NCBI RefSeq assembly: GCF_003989665.1 | Contig: NZ_RZIJ01000005.1 | Span: 62,001-126,000 of the forward strand | Length of the DNA: 64,000 nucleotides | Direction of reading: 5' to 3' | Origin: Azospirillum doebereinerae | Lineage (GTDB): Bacteria; Pseudomonadota; Alphaproteobacteria; Azospirillales; Azospirillaceae | In this document: positions 16,610-25,271 of the stretch, one piece after another | Layout: each line of letters opens with the position of its first letter | How positions within the stretch are numbered: the stretch's first letter is position 1 | Made by a program: the position numbers and the translations under genes | The notes under the pieces: generated by a model | Database searches by the model: none | Told to the model about the DNA's origin: nothing | Seen by the model: only the letters and a program-made list of their open reading frames with translations

Positions 16610-17092
16610 TCAGCGCTCGTCCTGGGTCAGACGCAGCCACGCCATCGCGACGGCCAGCGCCGCGCCGTGCGCGTCCTCGGCGCGGACCGGCAGGTCGAGG
16701 TCGCGGATCAGGCTGTCCAGCCGCAGGTCGATGGCGCTTTTCGAGACGGTCCGCACCTTGCGGGCGTAGTAGAGGCTGGACACCTCCACGCGCTCGTTGC
16801 GCAGCGGCGCTCCGATCAGCCGCTCCACCAGCGCGGCGGAGAACTCCACGATGTAGCCGACCAGCGGCCGGTCGCCGAGGAATCGGCGCAGCCGCTCGGC
16901 GATCTCGGCCGGGGTCCCGTCCACGCCGGGGCAGAGGTCCAGCGCGCCGCCGGCCAGGACGCGGTTGCCCCGGATGCGCAAGGCCACGATGCGCAGCGGC
17001 TCGGCGGTGGCCGCGTCGTAGGAGGTCGCCTCGCAGTGGAGCGCGACCCGCTCGGCCGCGTTCCGGGCGTTGTCCCGGTTGGTGGTCGGCAT
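16610..17092 (-). CDS. DnaQ-like exonuclease-fold protein with degenerate active site
   Basis: 160 residues. It aligns with the small 3'-5' exonuclease proteins found beside CBS/nucleotidyltransferase genes and acetate permeases. The expected DxE motif reads ALHCEATSYD, so Asp is replaced by His while Glu remains. The second acidic motif reads LVGYIVEFSAALVERL, with Ser where Asp is expected. The third region reads EDAHGAALAVAMAWL. Most of the DEDD metal ligands are therefore missing. It starts ten bases after the stop of the upstream gene, so the two are co-transcribed. Function unknown. Confidence 0.75.
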   Translation of the reverse strand: MPTTNRDNARNAAERVALHCEATSYDAATAEPLRIVALRIRGNRVLAGGALDLCPGVDGTPAEIAERLRRFLGDRPLVGYIVEFSAALVERLIGAPLRNERVEVSSLYYARKVRTVSKSAIDLRLDSLIRDLDLPVRAEDAHGAALAVAMAWLRLTQDER

Positions 17093-17102
17093 CGCCGGCC
17101 CC

Positions 17103-18977
17103 TCAGTGGTTCAGGCGGAAATGATAGGCGATGGTGTCCTTGAAGCTCTTCACCAGCGCCAGACAGTCCTTGAACTGGTCGTGGTCGAGCTTGCCCAGCC
17201 TGTCCGGATGGACGAGGTTGTCGATGGCCAGCCCGCCGTCCGCCTCGCCGTGGGGGGAATCGACGCGGGCCTTCAACCGGATGGTGGACAGGATGGCGAA
17301 GGCCTCCGCCAGCTCCCCCGCCAGCTTGCGGTCGAGCGCGCCCAGCTCGGCCAGCGCCCAGATGCGGGCCACCGTGTTGGTCTCCGTCATCCGCTTCTCC
17401 AGCGCCAGCGCGCGCACGCCGTGGACGATGGGGAAGATGCCGGCCTTCTTGATGTCCACCGGTTCGGCCCGCCGCCGCTCGAACAGCGTGGCGAACAGCC
17501 CCGACGGCGTGTCGAAGGCCAAGGTCGGGCGGGCGAAATGGGTGAAGAACATCTGGTTGTCCTGCAACCGGCCCAGCAGATAGCCCCGCGCCTCGTCGAG
17601 CAGCGCCGGGTCCCCGGCCACGGCGGCGGCGTCGTAGAAGATGGCGAGGTTCATCTGCGCCGCCTCGTCCGGGCGGTGGATCCAGTGGAAGATCGCGTCC
17701 TTGTAGCCGGCCAGCGGCCGGGTCCACTCCGGGTTCGACACCATGATGTTGCCGGGACAGGGCGGGTAGCCGAAGGCGACCAGATGGCGGCTGAAATCGG
17801 CGACGATGGCGTCCAGGCCGGGGCAGTCGAAGCCGTCGCGCAGGATCAGCCCGTTGTCCTGGTCGGTCTTGAGCAGCTGCTCGCCGCGCCCCTCGCTGCC
17901 CATCACGATCAGGCAGGAGTTCGCCAGCAGTTCGGGCGGGGCCAGCAGCTCGAACAGCTTGCGGAAGATGCGGCGGTTCAGCTCGGTCACCAGATCGGCG
18001 ATGAAGGCGACCTTCACCCCGGTGGCGTGCAGCGTGCGGATCAGCTCGACGATGGACAGGCTGGCGCGGCGCAGATCCTCCGGATCGGTCGCGTGCTCCA
18101 CCTGGAGGCCGATGACCTGGGAGTGGTTGGACAGCACCGCCAGCAGGTCGCTCTGCCCCAGCAGCCCGACGACGGCGCCGTTCTCGGTGACGACCACCCG
18201 GCGGACCGCGTGCTTGGTCATCAGCACCAGCGCGTTGAACAGCAGATCGTCGCGGTCGAGCGTCAGCAGCCCGTAGCGGGCGAGCGGCCCGACCGGCTCC
18301 TCGACCGACCGGCCGTCGAGCACCACGAGGTCGCGCAGGTCGGTGCCGGTCAGGATGCCGATCCGGCCGTCTCCTTCCGGACCCGGATCGCGGACCAGCA
18401 CGCTGCTCGCCCGGTTGCGCTTCATGGTGTCGGCGGCGTCGCGCAAGCTGGCGCCGCCGTCGACGAACAGCGGCGGGTGCAGGTAGGCCTGCCGGATGCG
18501 CGCCATGGTCAGCGCCGCCATCTCGCGGGCCGGGCGCTCGGCGGCGAGTTCGGTCATGCGCTGGGCGAAGTTGCCGAGCACCGCCGCCCCGAATTCCGGG
18601 TTGTCGCGGGCCAGCGCCTCCAGCGCCGGGCGCGGGATCAGGTGGCAGACCGTGGGCTCGGCCGCGATGAAGACGCGGCTGCGCCCGCCGCCGTAGAGCG
18701 CCTGCAGCCCGAACCGGTCGCCCGGCCCGTGGACCGCCGCGACCTCGCCGCCCCGGCGCTCCTGCACCGCCCCGCGCAGCACGACGAACAGCGCGTCCAC
18801 CGGCTCCTCGCGGCCCAGCACGACGCCGCCCTTGGGGTGGAGGGCGAGGTCGAGCGCGGCGGACAGGCCCTCCCGCTCCCCGGCGGTCAGCCGGTCGAAG
18901 GGCGGGCGCGTGAAGTCGAAGGCTCCCGGATCGGCGGGGGCGGAGTGGAGGGCGGTGTCGGGCGTGGTGGTGAACAA
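17103..18977 (-). CDS. Cyclic-nucleotide/CBS domain protein with DUF294 nucleotidyltransferase-like domains
   Basis: 624 residues. Order: an N-terminal cNMP-binding-like domain (about 20-140), a pair of CBS domains (about 160-290, including VLVRDPGPEGDGRIGILTGT and TENGAVVGLLGQSDL), a DUF294 nucleotidyltransferase-like domain (about 310-450, with LIVMGSEGRGEQLLKTDQDN), and DUF294_C to the end. The GSEGRGEQ...DQDN motif is the nucleotidyltransferase signature and looks intact. Family members usually sit beside acetate permease genes, as here, and probably sense energy or cyclic nucleotide state. It lies downstream of actP but after a strong terminator and a 12-base tandem repeat. Confidence 0.92.
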   Translation of the reverse strand: MFTTTPDTALHSAPADPGAFDFTRPPFDRLTAGEREGLSAALDLALHPKGGVVLGREEPVDALFVVLRGAVQERRGGEVAAVHGPGDRFGLQALYGGGRSRVFIAAEPTVCHLIPRPALEALARDNPEFGAAVLGNFAQRMTELAAERPAREMAALTMARIRQAYLHPPLFVDGGASLRDAADTMKRNRASSVLVRDPGPEGDGRIGILTGTDLRDLVVLDGRSVEEPVGPLARYGLLTLDRDDLLFNALVLMTKHAVRRVVVTENGAVVGLLGQSDLLAVLSNHSQVIGLQVEHATDPEDLRRASLSIVELIRTLHATGVKVAFIADLVTELNRRIFRKLFELLAPPELLANSCLIVMGSEGRGEQLLKTDQDNGLILRDGFDCPGLDAIVADFSRHLVAFGYPPCPGNIMVSNPEWTRPLAGYKDAIFHWIHRPDEAAQMNLAIFYDAAAVAGDPALLDEARGYLLGRLQDNQMFFTHFARPTLAFDTPSGLFATLFERRRAEPVDIKKAGIFPIVHGVRALALEKRMTETNTVARIWALAELGALDRKLAGELAEAFAILSTIRLKARVDSPHGEADGGLAIDNLVHPDRLGKLDHDQFKDCLALVKSFKDTIAYHFRLNH

Positions 18978-18988
18978 GCGTCCCGCTC

Positions 18989-19036
18989 CATCGAATGGGC
19001 TGGCGAATGGTCTGGCGAATGGTCTGGCGCGTGGCG
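18989..19036. repeat. 12-base tandem repeats in the 5' region of the CBS/DUF294 gene
   Basis: The unit TGGCGAATGGTC occurs exactly at 19001-19012 and 19013-19024, with a diverged copy before (TCGAATGGGC) and after (TGGCGCGTGGCG). It lies 12-60 bases upstream of the ATG at 18977, between the actP terminator and that gene, so it is in the promoter or leader. Confidence 0.8.
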
Positions 19037-19066
19037 TGGCGGTGTCGGACGGCGGGCAAAAAAAAG

Positions 19067-19093
19067 ACGCCCCTGGGGATGGTCCAGGGGCGT
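19067..19093 (-). terminator. Rho-independent terminator of the actP operon
   Basis: Ten-base stem ACGCCCCTGG (19067-19076) with CCAGGGGCGT (19084-19093) and a seven-base loop. On the minus strand it is followed by a run of T (complement of 19059-19065). It lies about 95 bases beyond the actP stop. Confidence 0.9.
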
Positions 19094-19188
19094 TCTCAGG
19101 TTACACCCGTCCCGCGGGGCGCGGAAGCGGGTGCGACAATTGGCGTTGCGGATGGGGGGCGGAACCGATGGTCCCGCCCCTTCCTCCC

Positions 19189-20901
19189 TTAGTGGGCCGA
19201 GGCACCCTCCGCGCCCAGGCCGGTCTGCGACCGGATGTACTGGGCCTCGAAGGCGCGGCGCTCGTTCTTGGCGGTCTCGCTGTTGTCGGTGATCGAGAAG
19301 AACCAGATCGCCAGGAAGGACAGCGGGATGGTGAAGACGCCCGGGTTGTCGTAGGGGAAGATCGCTTCCGGATGGCCGAGCACGGCCTTCCACACGGTCG
19401 GCCCCAGGATCAGCAGCACGATGGCCGAGATCAGGCCGAGCGCACCGCCCAGCACCGCGCCGCGGGTGGTCATCTTGCCCCAGAACATCGACATCAGCAG
19501 GATCGGGAAGTTCGCCGAGGCCGCGATGACGAAGGCGAGGCCGACCATGAAGGCCACGTTCTGGTTCTCGAAGGCGACGCCGAGGATGATCGAGACGATG
19601 CCGATGACCACCGTGGTGATCTTGGACACGCGGATCTCGTCGCGCTCGGTGGCGCGGCCCTTGGCGAAGACCGAGGCGTAGAGGTCATGGGAGACCGCCG
19701 AGGCGCCGGCCAGCGTCAGACCGGCGACCACCGCCAGGATGGTGGCGAAGGCGACGGCCGAGATGAAGCCGTAGAACAGCGAGCCGCCGACCGCGTTGGC
19801 GGTGTGGATGGCCGCCATGTTGGTGCCGCCGATGATCGCCGTCACCGCCGCCTTGGCGCCGGCCGCCGGGGCCGCCGTCAGGAAGGGATAGGCGCCCGTG
19901 GCGTCGGGGGCCAGGATCATCAGGATGGCGCCGAAGCCGATGATGAAGGTCAGGATGTAGAAGTAGCCGATGAAGCCGGTGGCGTAGAAGACCGACTTGC
20001 GGGCTTCCTTGGCGTCGGACACCGTGAAGAAGCGCATCAGGATGTGCGGCAGGCCGGCGGTGCCGAACATCAGCGCCATGCCCAGCGAGATCGCCGAGAC
20101 GGGGTCGCTGACCAGCGCGCCCGGCGACATGATCGCCAGACCCTTGGGGTGCAGCTCGACCGCCGCCTTGAACATCGCCTCGGGGCTGAAGCCGAACTTG
20201 GCGAGGATCATGAAGGCCATGAAGGAGGCGCCTGACAGCAGCATCACCGCCTTGATGATCTGCACCCAGGTCGTCGCCAGCATGCCGCCGAAGGTGACGT
20301 AGCCGATCATCAGCACGCCGACCAGGATCACCGCGACGAGGTAGTCGAGGCCGAACAGCAGCTGGATCAGCTTGCCGGCGCCGACCATCTGGGCGATCAG
20401 GTAGAAGGTGACGGTCGCCAGCGAGCCGCAGGCCGACAGCGAGCGGATCGGCGTCTGCTGGAAGCGGTAGGAGGCGACGTCGGCAAACGTGTACTTGCCG
20501 AGGTTGCGCAGCCGCTCCGCGATCAGGAACAGCACGATGGGCCAGCCGACCAGCCAGCCGACCGAATAGATCAGCCCGTCGAAGCCCGAGGTGTAGACCA
20601 GCCCGGCGATGCCCAGGAAGGACGCCGCCGACATGTAGTCGCCGGCGATGGCCAGACCGTTCTGGAAGCCGGTGATGCCGCCGCCGGCGGCGTAGAAGTC
20701 CTTGGCCGACTTGGTGCGGCGCGCGGCCCAGAACGTGATGCCCAGCGTGAGCAGCACGAAGGCCAGGAACATGATGATGGCTTCCCAGTTCGTCGCCTGC
20801 TTCTGCACGTTGCCGCTGAGGGCGTCCGCGAAGGCGGTGACGGGAACCAGGGCGCCGGCCGCGGCGGTCGCGGCGGCGATGCGGGTGGTGACGGCGCGCA
20901 T
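19189..20901 (-). CDS. actP: Cation/acetate symporter ActP
   Basis: 570 residues, sodium/solute symporter family, with about 13 membrane segments and an N-terminal signal-like stretch. ActP-type hallmarks include [40 protein letters not shown] and the later [20 protein letters not shown]. It imports acetate and related short carboxylates coupled to a cation. Its ATG overlaps the stop of the DUF485 gene by one base (TGATG), giving translational coupling. The operon is followed by a strong terminator and then by the CBS/DUF294 gene. Confidence 0.95.
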   Translation of the reverse strand: MRAVTTRIAAATAAAGALVPVTAFADALSGNVQKQATNWEAIIMFLAFVLLTLGITFWAARRTKSAKDFYAAGGGITGFQNGLAIAGDYMSAASFLGIAGLVYTSGFDGLIYSVGWLVGWPIVLFLIAERLRNLGKYTFADVASYRFQQTPIRSLSACGSLATVTFYLIAQMVGAGKLIQLLFGLDYLVAVILVGVLMIGYVTFGGMLATTWVQIIKAVMLLSGASFMAFMILAKFGFSPEAMFKAAVELHPKGLAIMSPGALVSDPVSAISLGMALMFGTAGLPHILMRFFTVSDAKEARKSVFYATGFIGYFYILTFIIGFGAILMILAPDATGAYPFLTAAPAAGAKAAVTAIIGGTNMAAIHTANAVGGSLFYGFISAVAFATILAVVAGLTLAGASAVSHDLYASVFAKGRATERDEIRVSKITTVVIGIVSIILGVAFENQNVAFMVGLAFVIAASANFPILLMSMFWGKMTTRGAVLGGALGLISAIVLLILGPTVWKAVLGHPEAIFPYDNPGVFTIPLSFLAIWFFSITDNSETAKNERRAFEAQYIRSQTGLGAEGASAH

Positions 20902-21203
20902 CACTTCGACTCCTCCAGGATCTGGCGGTTCAGTTCGTCGAATTCGCCGTTCGCCCGGTTGACGTAGATGCCGGTCAGGATGAAGGCGGAAACGATGGTG
21001 AAGACCCCGATGGGAATGCCCCAGGTGGTCACGCCCGAACCGATGGGCGTGCCGAGGAAACCCTTTCCGAAGGCCACCAGCAGAATGAAGCCGAAGTAGA
21101 TGACAAGCATGGCGATCGACAACGTCCAGGCGAAGGCCGACCGCTTGGCGACCAGTTCCTGGAATTTCGGATTGTTTACAATCCGCTGTGCGCTTTGACT
21201 CAT
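20901..21203 (-). CDS. DUF485 membrane protein, ActP partner (YjcH type)
   Basis: 100 residues from ATG 21203. Two membrane segments (about 27-47 and 62-85: [20 protein letters not shown] and [20 protein letters not shown]), then a charged C-terminus. DUF485 proteins (YjcH in E. coli) are encoded just before actP and are thought to assist it. The stop is fused to the actP start (TGATG). A FNR-like box lies about 100 bases upstream. Confidence 0.93.
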   Translation of the reverse strand: MSQSAQRIVNNPKFQELVAKRSAFAWTLSIAMLVIYFGFILLVAFGKGFLGTPIGSGVTTWGIPIGVFTIVSAFILTGIYVNRANGEFDELNRQILEESK

Positions 21204-21300
21204 AGTGCGTCCCCTCGCGAGTGCCGAGCGATTTTTCGACGGTCCTTTGAGACACTCGGGCTGTACCGTCCTTACGTACGCCCTTGATCCACCCAATTGT

Positions 21301-21314
21301 TTGATACAGATCAC
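21301..21314. promoter_or_regulatory. FNR/CRP-like operator upstream of DUF485-actP
   Basis: TTGATACAGATCAC matches the FNR/Anr consensus TTGAT-N4-ATCAA at nine of ten defined bases, and lies 98-111 bases upstream of the DUF485 start. It could bind an FNR, FixK or CRP-type regulator. Detection was by eye and single sites of this length can occur by chance. Confidence 0.4.
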
Positions 21315-21381
21315 TGTTGGATACACCCCCGACCATGGTCGGTGGGCGGTCCCGCAACGGGCGGCTGCGCGGAAACGCGAA

Positions 21382-21409
21382 AAGGCGCCTCCGGCAACGG
21401 AGACGCCTT
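21382..21409 (-). terminator. Rho-independent terminator after the DUF1178 gene
   Basis: A 12-base stem with one mismatch, AAGGCGCCTCCG (21382-21393) against CGGAGACGCCTT (21398-21409), with a GCAA loop. On the minus strand the stem ends in CCTTTTCG, a short T-run. It is about 50 bases past the stop at 21461. Confidence 0.8.
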
Positions 21410-21460
21410 GCAAACAGTCAGCTTTTCAAATCGTTTCGGGTGGGATCAAAGAATCCCGTC

Positions 21461-22054
21461 TCAGGAGTCCGTGCGCGGGAGCCAGGGGATGCGGTGAAAT
21501 GTCACACCCTCCTCGTGCAGCTCCTCGACCTCGTCGGCCGAGGCCTCGCCGTAGATCCCGCGTGGGTCGGTCTCGCCGTAATGGATGCGGCGGGCCTCCT
21601 CGGCGAAGCGGTCGCCGACGTAGTCGCAGTTCTTCTCCACCGTGCGGCGCACTTCGGTCAGTTGGCGCATCACCTCGGCCACGGCCTCGCGCTGGGCCTC
21701 GTTGAGCGACGGCGGCAGGGAGGCGACGACGTCGGCCGGGCTGGGCAGCGGAACGGGAAGCTTCGGCGCCGGGGGCGTGGCCGTCGCGGAAGACGAAGCG
21801 CCGCCGGGCTGGGCGGCGGGCGCGCCGGACTCCCCGGCGGAGTCGTGCTCGGCAGCCTTGCCGGCGGCTTTGTCCAGGGCCTTGGCGACGCCCTTGGCGA
21901 TGCGCGGCGCCATCGGCGCCTTGGCGATGCCGGTGTCGCCGCAGACCGGGCAGGCGATCTGGTGGGCGGCGGCCTGCTCGTCATAGGCGCCGCCGTTGCG
22001 GAACCACGCCTCGAACCGGTGGTCGGCCGGGCATCTCAACGCGAAGAGGATCAT
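21461..22054 (-). CDS. DUF1178 family protein
   Basis: 197 residues from ATG 22054. N-terminus ILFALRCPADHRFEAWFRNG with a following CPVC pair (ACPVCGD) forms a short zinc-ribbon-like motif. An Ala/Pro-rich linker (about 60-105) separates it from the conserved C-terminal part (TEVRRTVEKNCDYVGDRFAE, then EEARRIHYGETDPRGIYGEA). This layout defines DUF1178 proteins of alphaproteobacteria and relatives; no biochemical role is established. It diverges from a methyltransferase gene and has its own terminator. Confidence 0.93.
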   Translation of the reverse strand: MILFALRCPADHRFEAWFRNGGAYDEQAAAHQIACPVCGDTGIAKAPMAPRIAKGVAKALDKAAGKAAEHDSAGESGAPAAQPGGASSSATATPPAPKLPVPLPSPADVVASLPPSLNEAQREAVAEVMRQLTEVRRTVEKNCDYVGDRFAEEARRIHYGETDPRGIYGEASADEVEELHEEGVTFHRIPWLPRTDS

Positions 22055-22195
22055 GTCCCCACCAACTTCCTGACGATCGTGATGTGAAAGGCGTGATGCG
22101 AAGGGCCGGGCCGGGTTGCGGTGCGACTCGGGAACGGCGTAATTCAGCACGGCGGACGCGTTCCGTCAAACGCCGCTCGAAAGGATTCCAAAAGC

Positions 22196-22804
22196 ATGCC
22201 CAGCCTTCCGCCGCACGCCGCCCCACCATTGGCCCCGTCGCCGGCCTCGCCCTGGGTTGTCCGCTTCGCGCCCCTGGTCGCGGCGGGCGGGGCCGTGCTG
22301 GATCTGGCCTGCGGCTCGGGACGGCATCTGCGCCTGTTCCGGGAGCGCGGTCATCCGGTGGTCGGGCTGGACCGCGACCCGCGCGGAGTCGCCGACCTGA
22401 CGGGAACCGAAGGCGTCGAGCTGGTCGAGGCCGATCTGGAGGACGCAAGCCCGTGGCCCTTTCCAGCGGAGCGGCGCTTCGCCGGGATCGTCGTCACCAA
22501 CTACCTGCACCGGCCCCTGCTGCCACGGCTTCTGGGGGCGCTGGCGCCGGGCGGCGTGCTGCTCTACGAGACCTTCGCCGTCGGCAACGCGCGGTTCGGC
22601 CGCCCCTCGTCACCGAATTTCCTGCTGCGCAGCGGCGAATTGCTGGAGCTGGCGCGCGGCCGCCTCCAGGTCGTCGCCTTCGAGCAGGGGGAAATCGCCG
22701 CGCCGAAGGCCGCCGTGGTCCAGCGCCTCTGCGCGGTCAACGACCTCGCCCCCGGTGCCGGACTGGAGGGCGATCCCGAGCCGAGGGCGCTGCCTCTGCC
22801 CTGA
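22196..22804 (+). CDS. Class I SAM-dependent methyltransferase
   Basis: 202 residues from ATG 22196, with AAGGA upstream. The SAM-binding motif I is VLDLACGSGRHLRLF, followed by acidic motif (VVGLDRDP) and motif II (GIVVTNYLHRPLL). The rest resembles a small tellurite-resistance TehB-like or general class I methyltransferase. The substrate is unknown. It is divergent from the DUF1178 gene. Confidence 0.88.
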   Translation: MPSLPPHAAPPLAPSPASPWVVRFAPLVAAGGAVLDLACGSGRHLRLFRERGHPVVGLDRDPRGVADLTGTEGVELVEADLEDASPWPFPAERRFAGIVVTNYLHRPLLPRLLGALAPGGVLLYETFAVGNARFGRPSSPNFLLRSGELLELARGRLQVVAFEQGEIAAPKAAVVQRLCAVNDLAPGAGLEGDPEPRALPLP

Positions 22805-22960
22805 CCCGCACCCAACCCGCCCCTCCGGCAAGCGCCGCATGATTGCGTGCCGGTCGTCCGATTGTCCCGCCTCCCGCAACACTCTTCCCTTCCATCCCCT
22901 CTTACGCGGCCTGCTCCGACCGACTACCTCTGCGCCATGCCACGCCATGAGGAGTCCGTC

Positions 22961-23818
22961 ATGACCGCCACCATCGCTTCCACCATTCGTCCCGTGATCG
23001 CCGCCGTCGAGGGCATGGCGACGTCCGACGGAGCTGGCGTCTCGATGACCCGCATGCTGGGCACGCCGCGCCTGCGCACGCTCGACCCCTTCCTGATGCT
23101 CGACCTGTTCGGCTCCGACGAGCCGACCGACTATCTCGCCGGCTTCCCCGACCACCCGCACCGGGGCTTCGAGACCGTCACCTACATGTTGGCCGGCCGC
23201 ATGCGCCACGCCGACAACCACGGGCACGAGGGCGTCATCGAGACCGGCGGCGTGCAGTGGATGACCGCCGGGCGCGGCCTGATCCATTCCGAGATGCCCG
23301 AACAGACCGAGGGGCTGATGCGCGGCTTCCAGTTGTGGATCAACCTGCCGGCCCGGCTGAAGATGACCGAACCGCGCTACCAGGAGTTCCCGGCCGCCCG
23401 CATTCCGGTGGAGAGCCGCGAGGGCGGCGCGACGGTCACCGTGATCGCGGGCGACACCGCGCGCGGCACCGCCGGCCCGGTGCGGGCCGAGGCGACCGAC
23501 GCGCGCTATTTCGACGTGGCCCTGCCGGCCGGCGCCGGCTTCGTCGAGCCGCTTCCGGCCACCCACACGGCCTTCCTCGTGCTGTTCGAGGGGAGTCTCG
23601 AGGTGGCCGGGTCGGACGGCCCGATGACCGGCCCGCGCGTGATCGTGCTGGGCGAGGGCGACCGGGTGGAGGCGGTGGCGGGCGCGGAGGGCGCGCGGTT
23701 CCTGCTGCTGTCCGGCCGGCCGCTGGGCGAGCCCATCGCCTGGGGCGGTCCCTTCGTGATGAACACGCGCGACGAAGTGATGCAGGCCTTCCGCGATTAC
23801 GAGGCGGGCCGCATCTGA
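22961..23818 (+). CDS. Pirin family protein
   Basis: 285 residues from ATG 22961, with GAGGAG ribosome binding site; the longer open frame upstream lacks family similarity. Bicupin. The N-terminal cupin keeps the pirin metal ligands: FPDHPHRGFETVTYML (two His) and the Glu/His set in ADNHGHEGVIETGGVQWMTA with later RGLIHSEMP. Bacterial pirins include iron-dependent quercetin dioxygenase-like and regulatory members. The role here is unknown. Confidence 0.94.
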   Translation: MTATIASTIRPVIAAVEGMATSDGAGVSMTRMLGTPRLRTLDPFLMLDLFGSDEPTDYLAGFPDHPHRGFETVTYMLAGRMRHADNHGHEGVIETGGVQWMTAGRGLIHSEMPEQTEGLMRGFQLWINLPARLKMTEPRYQEFPAARIPVESREGGATVTVIAGDTARGTAGPVRAEATDARYFDVALPAGAGFVEPLPATHTAFLVLFEGSLEVAGSDGPMTGPRVIVLGEGDRVEAVAGAEGARFLLLSGRPLGEPIAWGGPFVMNTRDEVMQAFRDYEAGRI

Positions 23819-23925
23819 CGCCGCTCGCGGGTTTGCGGTGCGGTAAGTCGCGCCTTGCGCCCCGGTCCCCCAGGGCTATCATACGGGAGTACTAATCCGT
23901 TTGATGAATGGGAAGGACCGGGACG

Positions 23926-24441
23926 ATGCGCTGGAGAGGTCTTCTGGGCGGTGTGATGGCGGCGCTGGTGTCCGCGTGTCTTCTCCAGCCGGCGGGGGCG
24001 GTGGATTTCTCGAAGTCGGCCGCCGATTTCGGCCCGGAAGGCGCGTGGTCCACCCAGTGCGACGTCGACCGCATGACCGACGGCAAGGTCTGCCGCCTGA
24101 TGATCTACCGGCTGTTCGACGACGGGAAGGATGTGGGCTTCATCGCGCTCAGCGTGATTCCGACCGGCAACGACTACCACCTGTTCCTGACGACCAGCCA
24201 GGGTCTGGTGGAAAGCTGCGCCATCCGGGTGGACCGCCAGCCGCGCATCGAGACGCACATCGCCACGCTCAACATGTGCATGTTCCCGAACTTCATGTCG
24301 GGCAAGGTGGTGGACCAGTTCCGCAACGGCGCGTCGATCCTGGTGCGCGTCGGCTTCCTGCGCGCCGGCAAGCGCGACATCGACTTCCCGCTGAACGGCT
24401 TCTCGCGGAACTTCGAGGAGATGCAGCGCAGCCTGCAATGA
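23926..24441 (+). CDS. Exported protein, IalB-like
   Basis: 171 residues from ATG 23926, with GGAAGGA nine bases upstream (an ATG at 23908 is in frame but less well placed). A signal peptide (RWRGLLGGVMAALVSACLLQ, cleavage after AGA) is followed by a beta-rich domain with paired cysteines (WSTQCDVDRM, KVCRLMIYRL, ESCAIRVDR, NMCMFPNF). Its layout, ending in FPLNGFSRNF, resembles the invasion-associated locus B family of alphaproteobacteria, which are periplasmic proteins of unclear function. Family membership is moderate confidence. It ends at a strong terminator. Confidence 0.7.
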   Translation: MRWRGLLGGVMAALVSACLLQPAGAVDFSKSAADFGPEGAWSTQCDVDRMTDGKVCRLMIYRLFDDGKDVGFIALSVIPTGNDYHLFLTTSQGLVESCAIRVDRQPRIETHIATLNMCMFPNFMSGKVVDQFRNGASILVRVGFLRAGKRDIDFPLNGFSRNFEEMQRSLQ

Positions 24442-24506
24442 CGGACGCGATGACCTCCCGCCCCCCCCTGGGGCGGGATCGGCGCAATGCTGAGCGTTCG
24501 ACAAAG

Positions 24507-24546
24507 AAAAAGCGGCGAGCCGGTGATCCGTCGCTCGCCGCTTTTT
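24507..24546. terminator. Strong bidirectional terminator
   Basis: A 14-base stem AAAAAGCGGCGAGC (24507-24520) and GCTCGCCGCTTTTT (24533-24546) with 12-base loop and T-runs on both strands. It serves the plus-strand secreted protein gene and the minus-strand tRNA-Phe. Confidence 0.95.
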
Positions 24547-24577
24547 TTGTGCAGCGCCAAGGACGCTGCGGAAGGAA

Positions 24578-24653
24578 TGGTGCCCAGGGACGGAATTGAA
24601 CCGCCGACACGGGGATTTTCAGTCCCCTGCTCTACCAACTGAGCTACCTGGGC
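24578..24653 (-). tRNA. tRNA-Phe (GAA)
   Basis: 76 bases including an encoded CCA end. On the minus strand it begins GCCCAGGTAGCTCAGTTGG, has the anticodon loop CTGAAAA (anticodon GAA), and a standard T-arm (GGTTCAATTCC). The acceptor stem pairs fully (GCCCAGG with CCTGGGC). A terminator lies 30 bases downstream. Confidence 0.98.
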
Positions 24654-24758
24654 ATCGCACGCTCTGGGTGGCTTCGAGCCGCCGCATCACGCCGAGGGCC
24701 GCTTGGTAGGAAAAATCGGGCGGCCTGTCCAGGGAAAAATGCAGCGGCCGGTGCAAGC

Positions 24759-25172
24759 TCAATGACGCGTGCGGGCGGGGGTGATGTAGACGCCGTCCCA
24801 ATCGACGCCGAACAGCGCGTCGTCGCCGGCCTCCTCCACCAGATCGTCGTATTCGCCGGCCTCGATCAGCCCGAAGATCGACGCGGTGCCCGAGGCGTCG
24901 AGATCGCAGGTGATGACCCGGCCGCCGACCTCGACCGAGGTGAAGAACACTTCGGGCAGTTCCATGCTGTCGAGATCCAGCGTCACGGCGGTTTCGATGT
25001 CGTAGACCGCGCGGGCCGACAGCGAGCCTTGCAGCTTGGCGGCCTGAGAGCTCCACACGATGCGCTTGACGCGGGTGGCCGCCTGGTTCTCGGTGGACGC
25101 GATCGCCTCGTCGGGTTGGCCGGCCATCGCGATCATCCGGGAAACCAGGGTCGAGGTGTTGGGCGCGCTCAT
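24759..25172 (-). CDS. Hypothetical protein
   Basis: 137 residues from ATG 25172, preceded by GGAGGT. No signal peptide or membrane segment. A helical, Ala-rich N-terminus (TSTLVSRMIAMAGQPDEAIA) is followed by a beta-rich acidic half (DLDSMELPEVFFTSVEVGGR) ending in GVDWDGVYITPARTR. I do not recognise a family. It is monocistronic between tRNA-Phe and psuG. Confidence 0.75.
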   Translation of the reverse strand: MSAPNTSTLVSRMIAMAGQPDEAIASTENQAATRVKRIVWSSQAAKLQGSLSARAVYDIETAVTLDLDSMELPEVFFTSVEVGGRVITCDLDASGTASIFGLIEAGEYDDLVEEAGDDALFGVDWDGVYITPARTRH

Positions 25173-25271
25173 GAGAACCTCCGCTGTGTGACGACCCAAG
25201 ATTTGCCCGATGGCGGTTAACGGGGTCTTAAGCCGGCGGGGGGCGGAAGCCTTACTTCCTCCGGGATGCGC

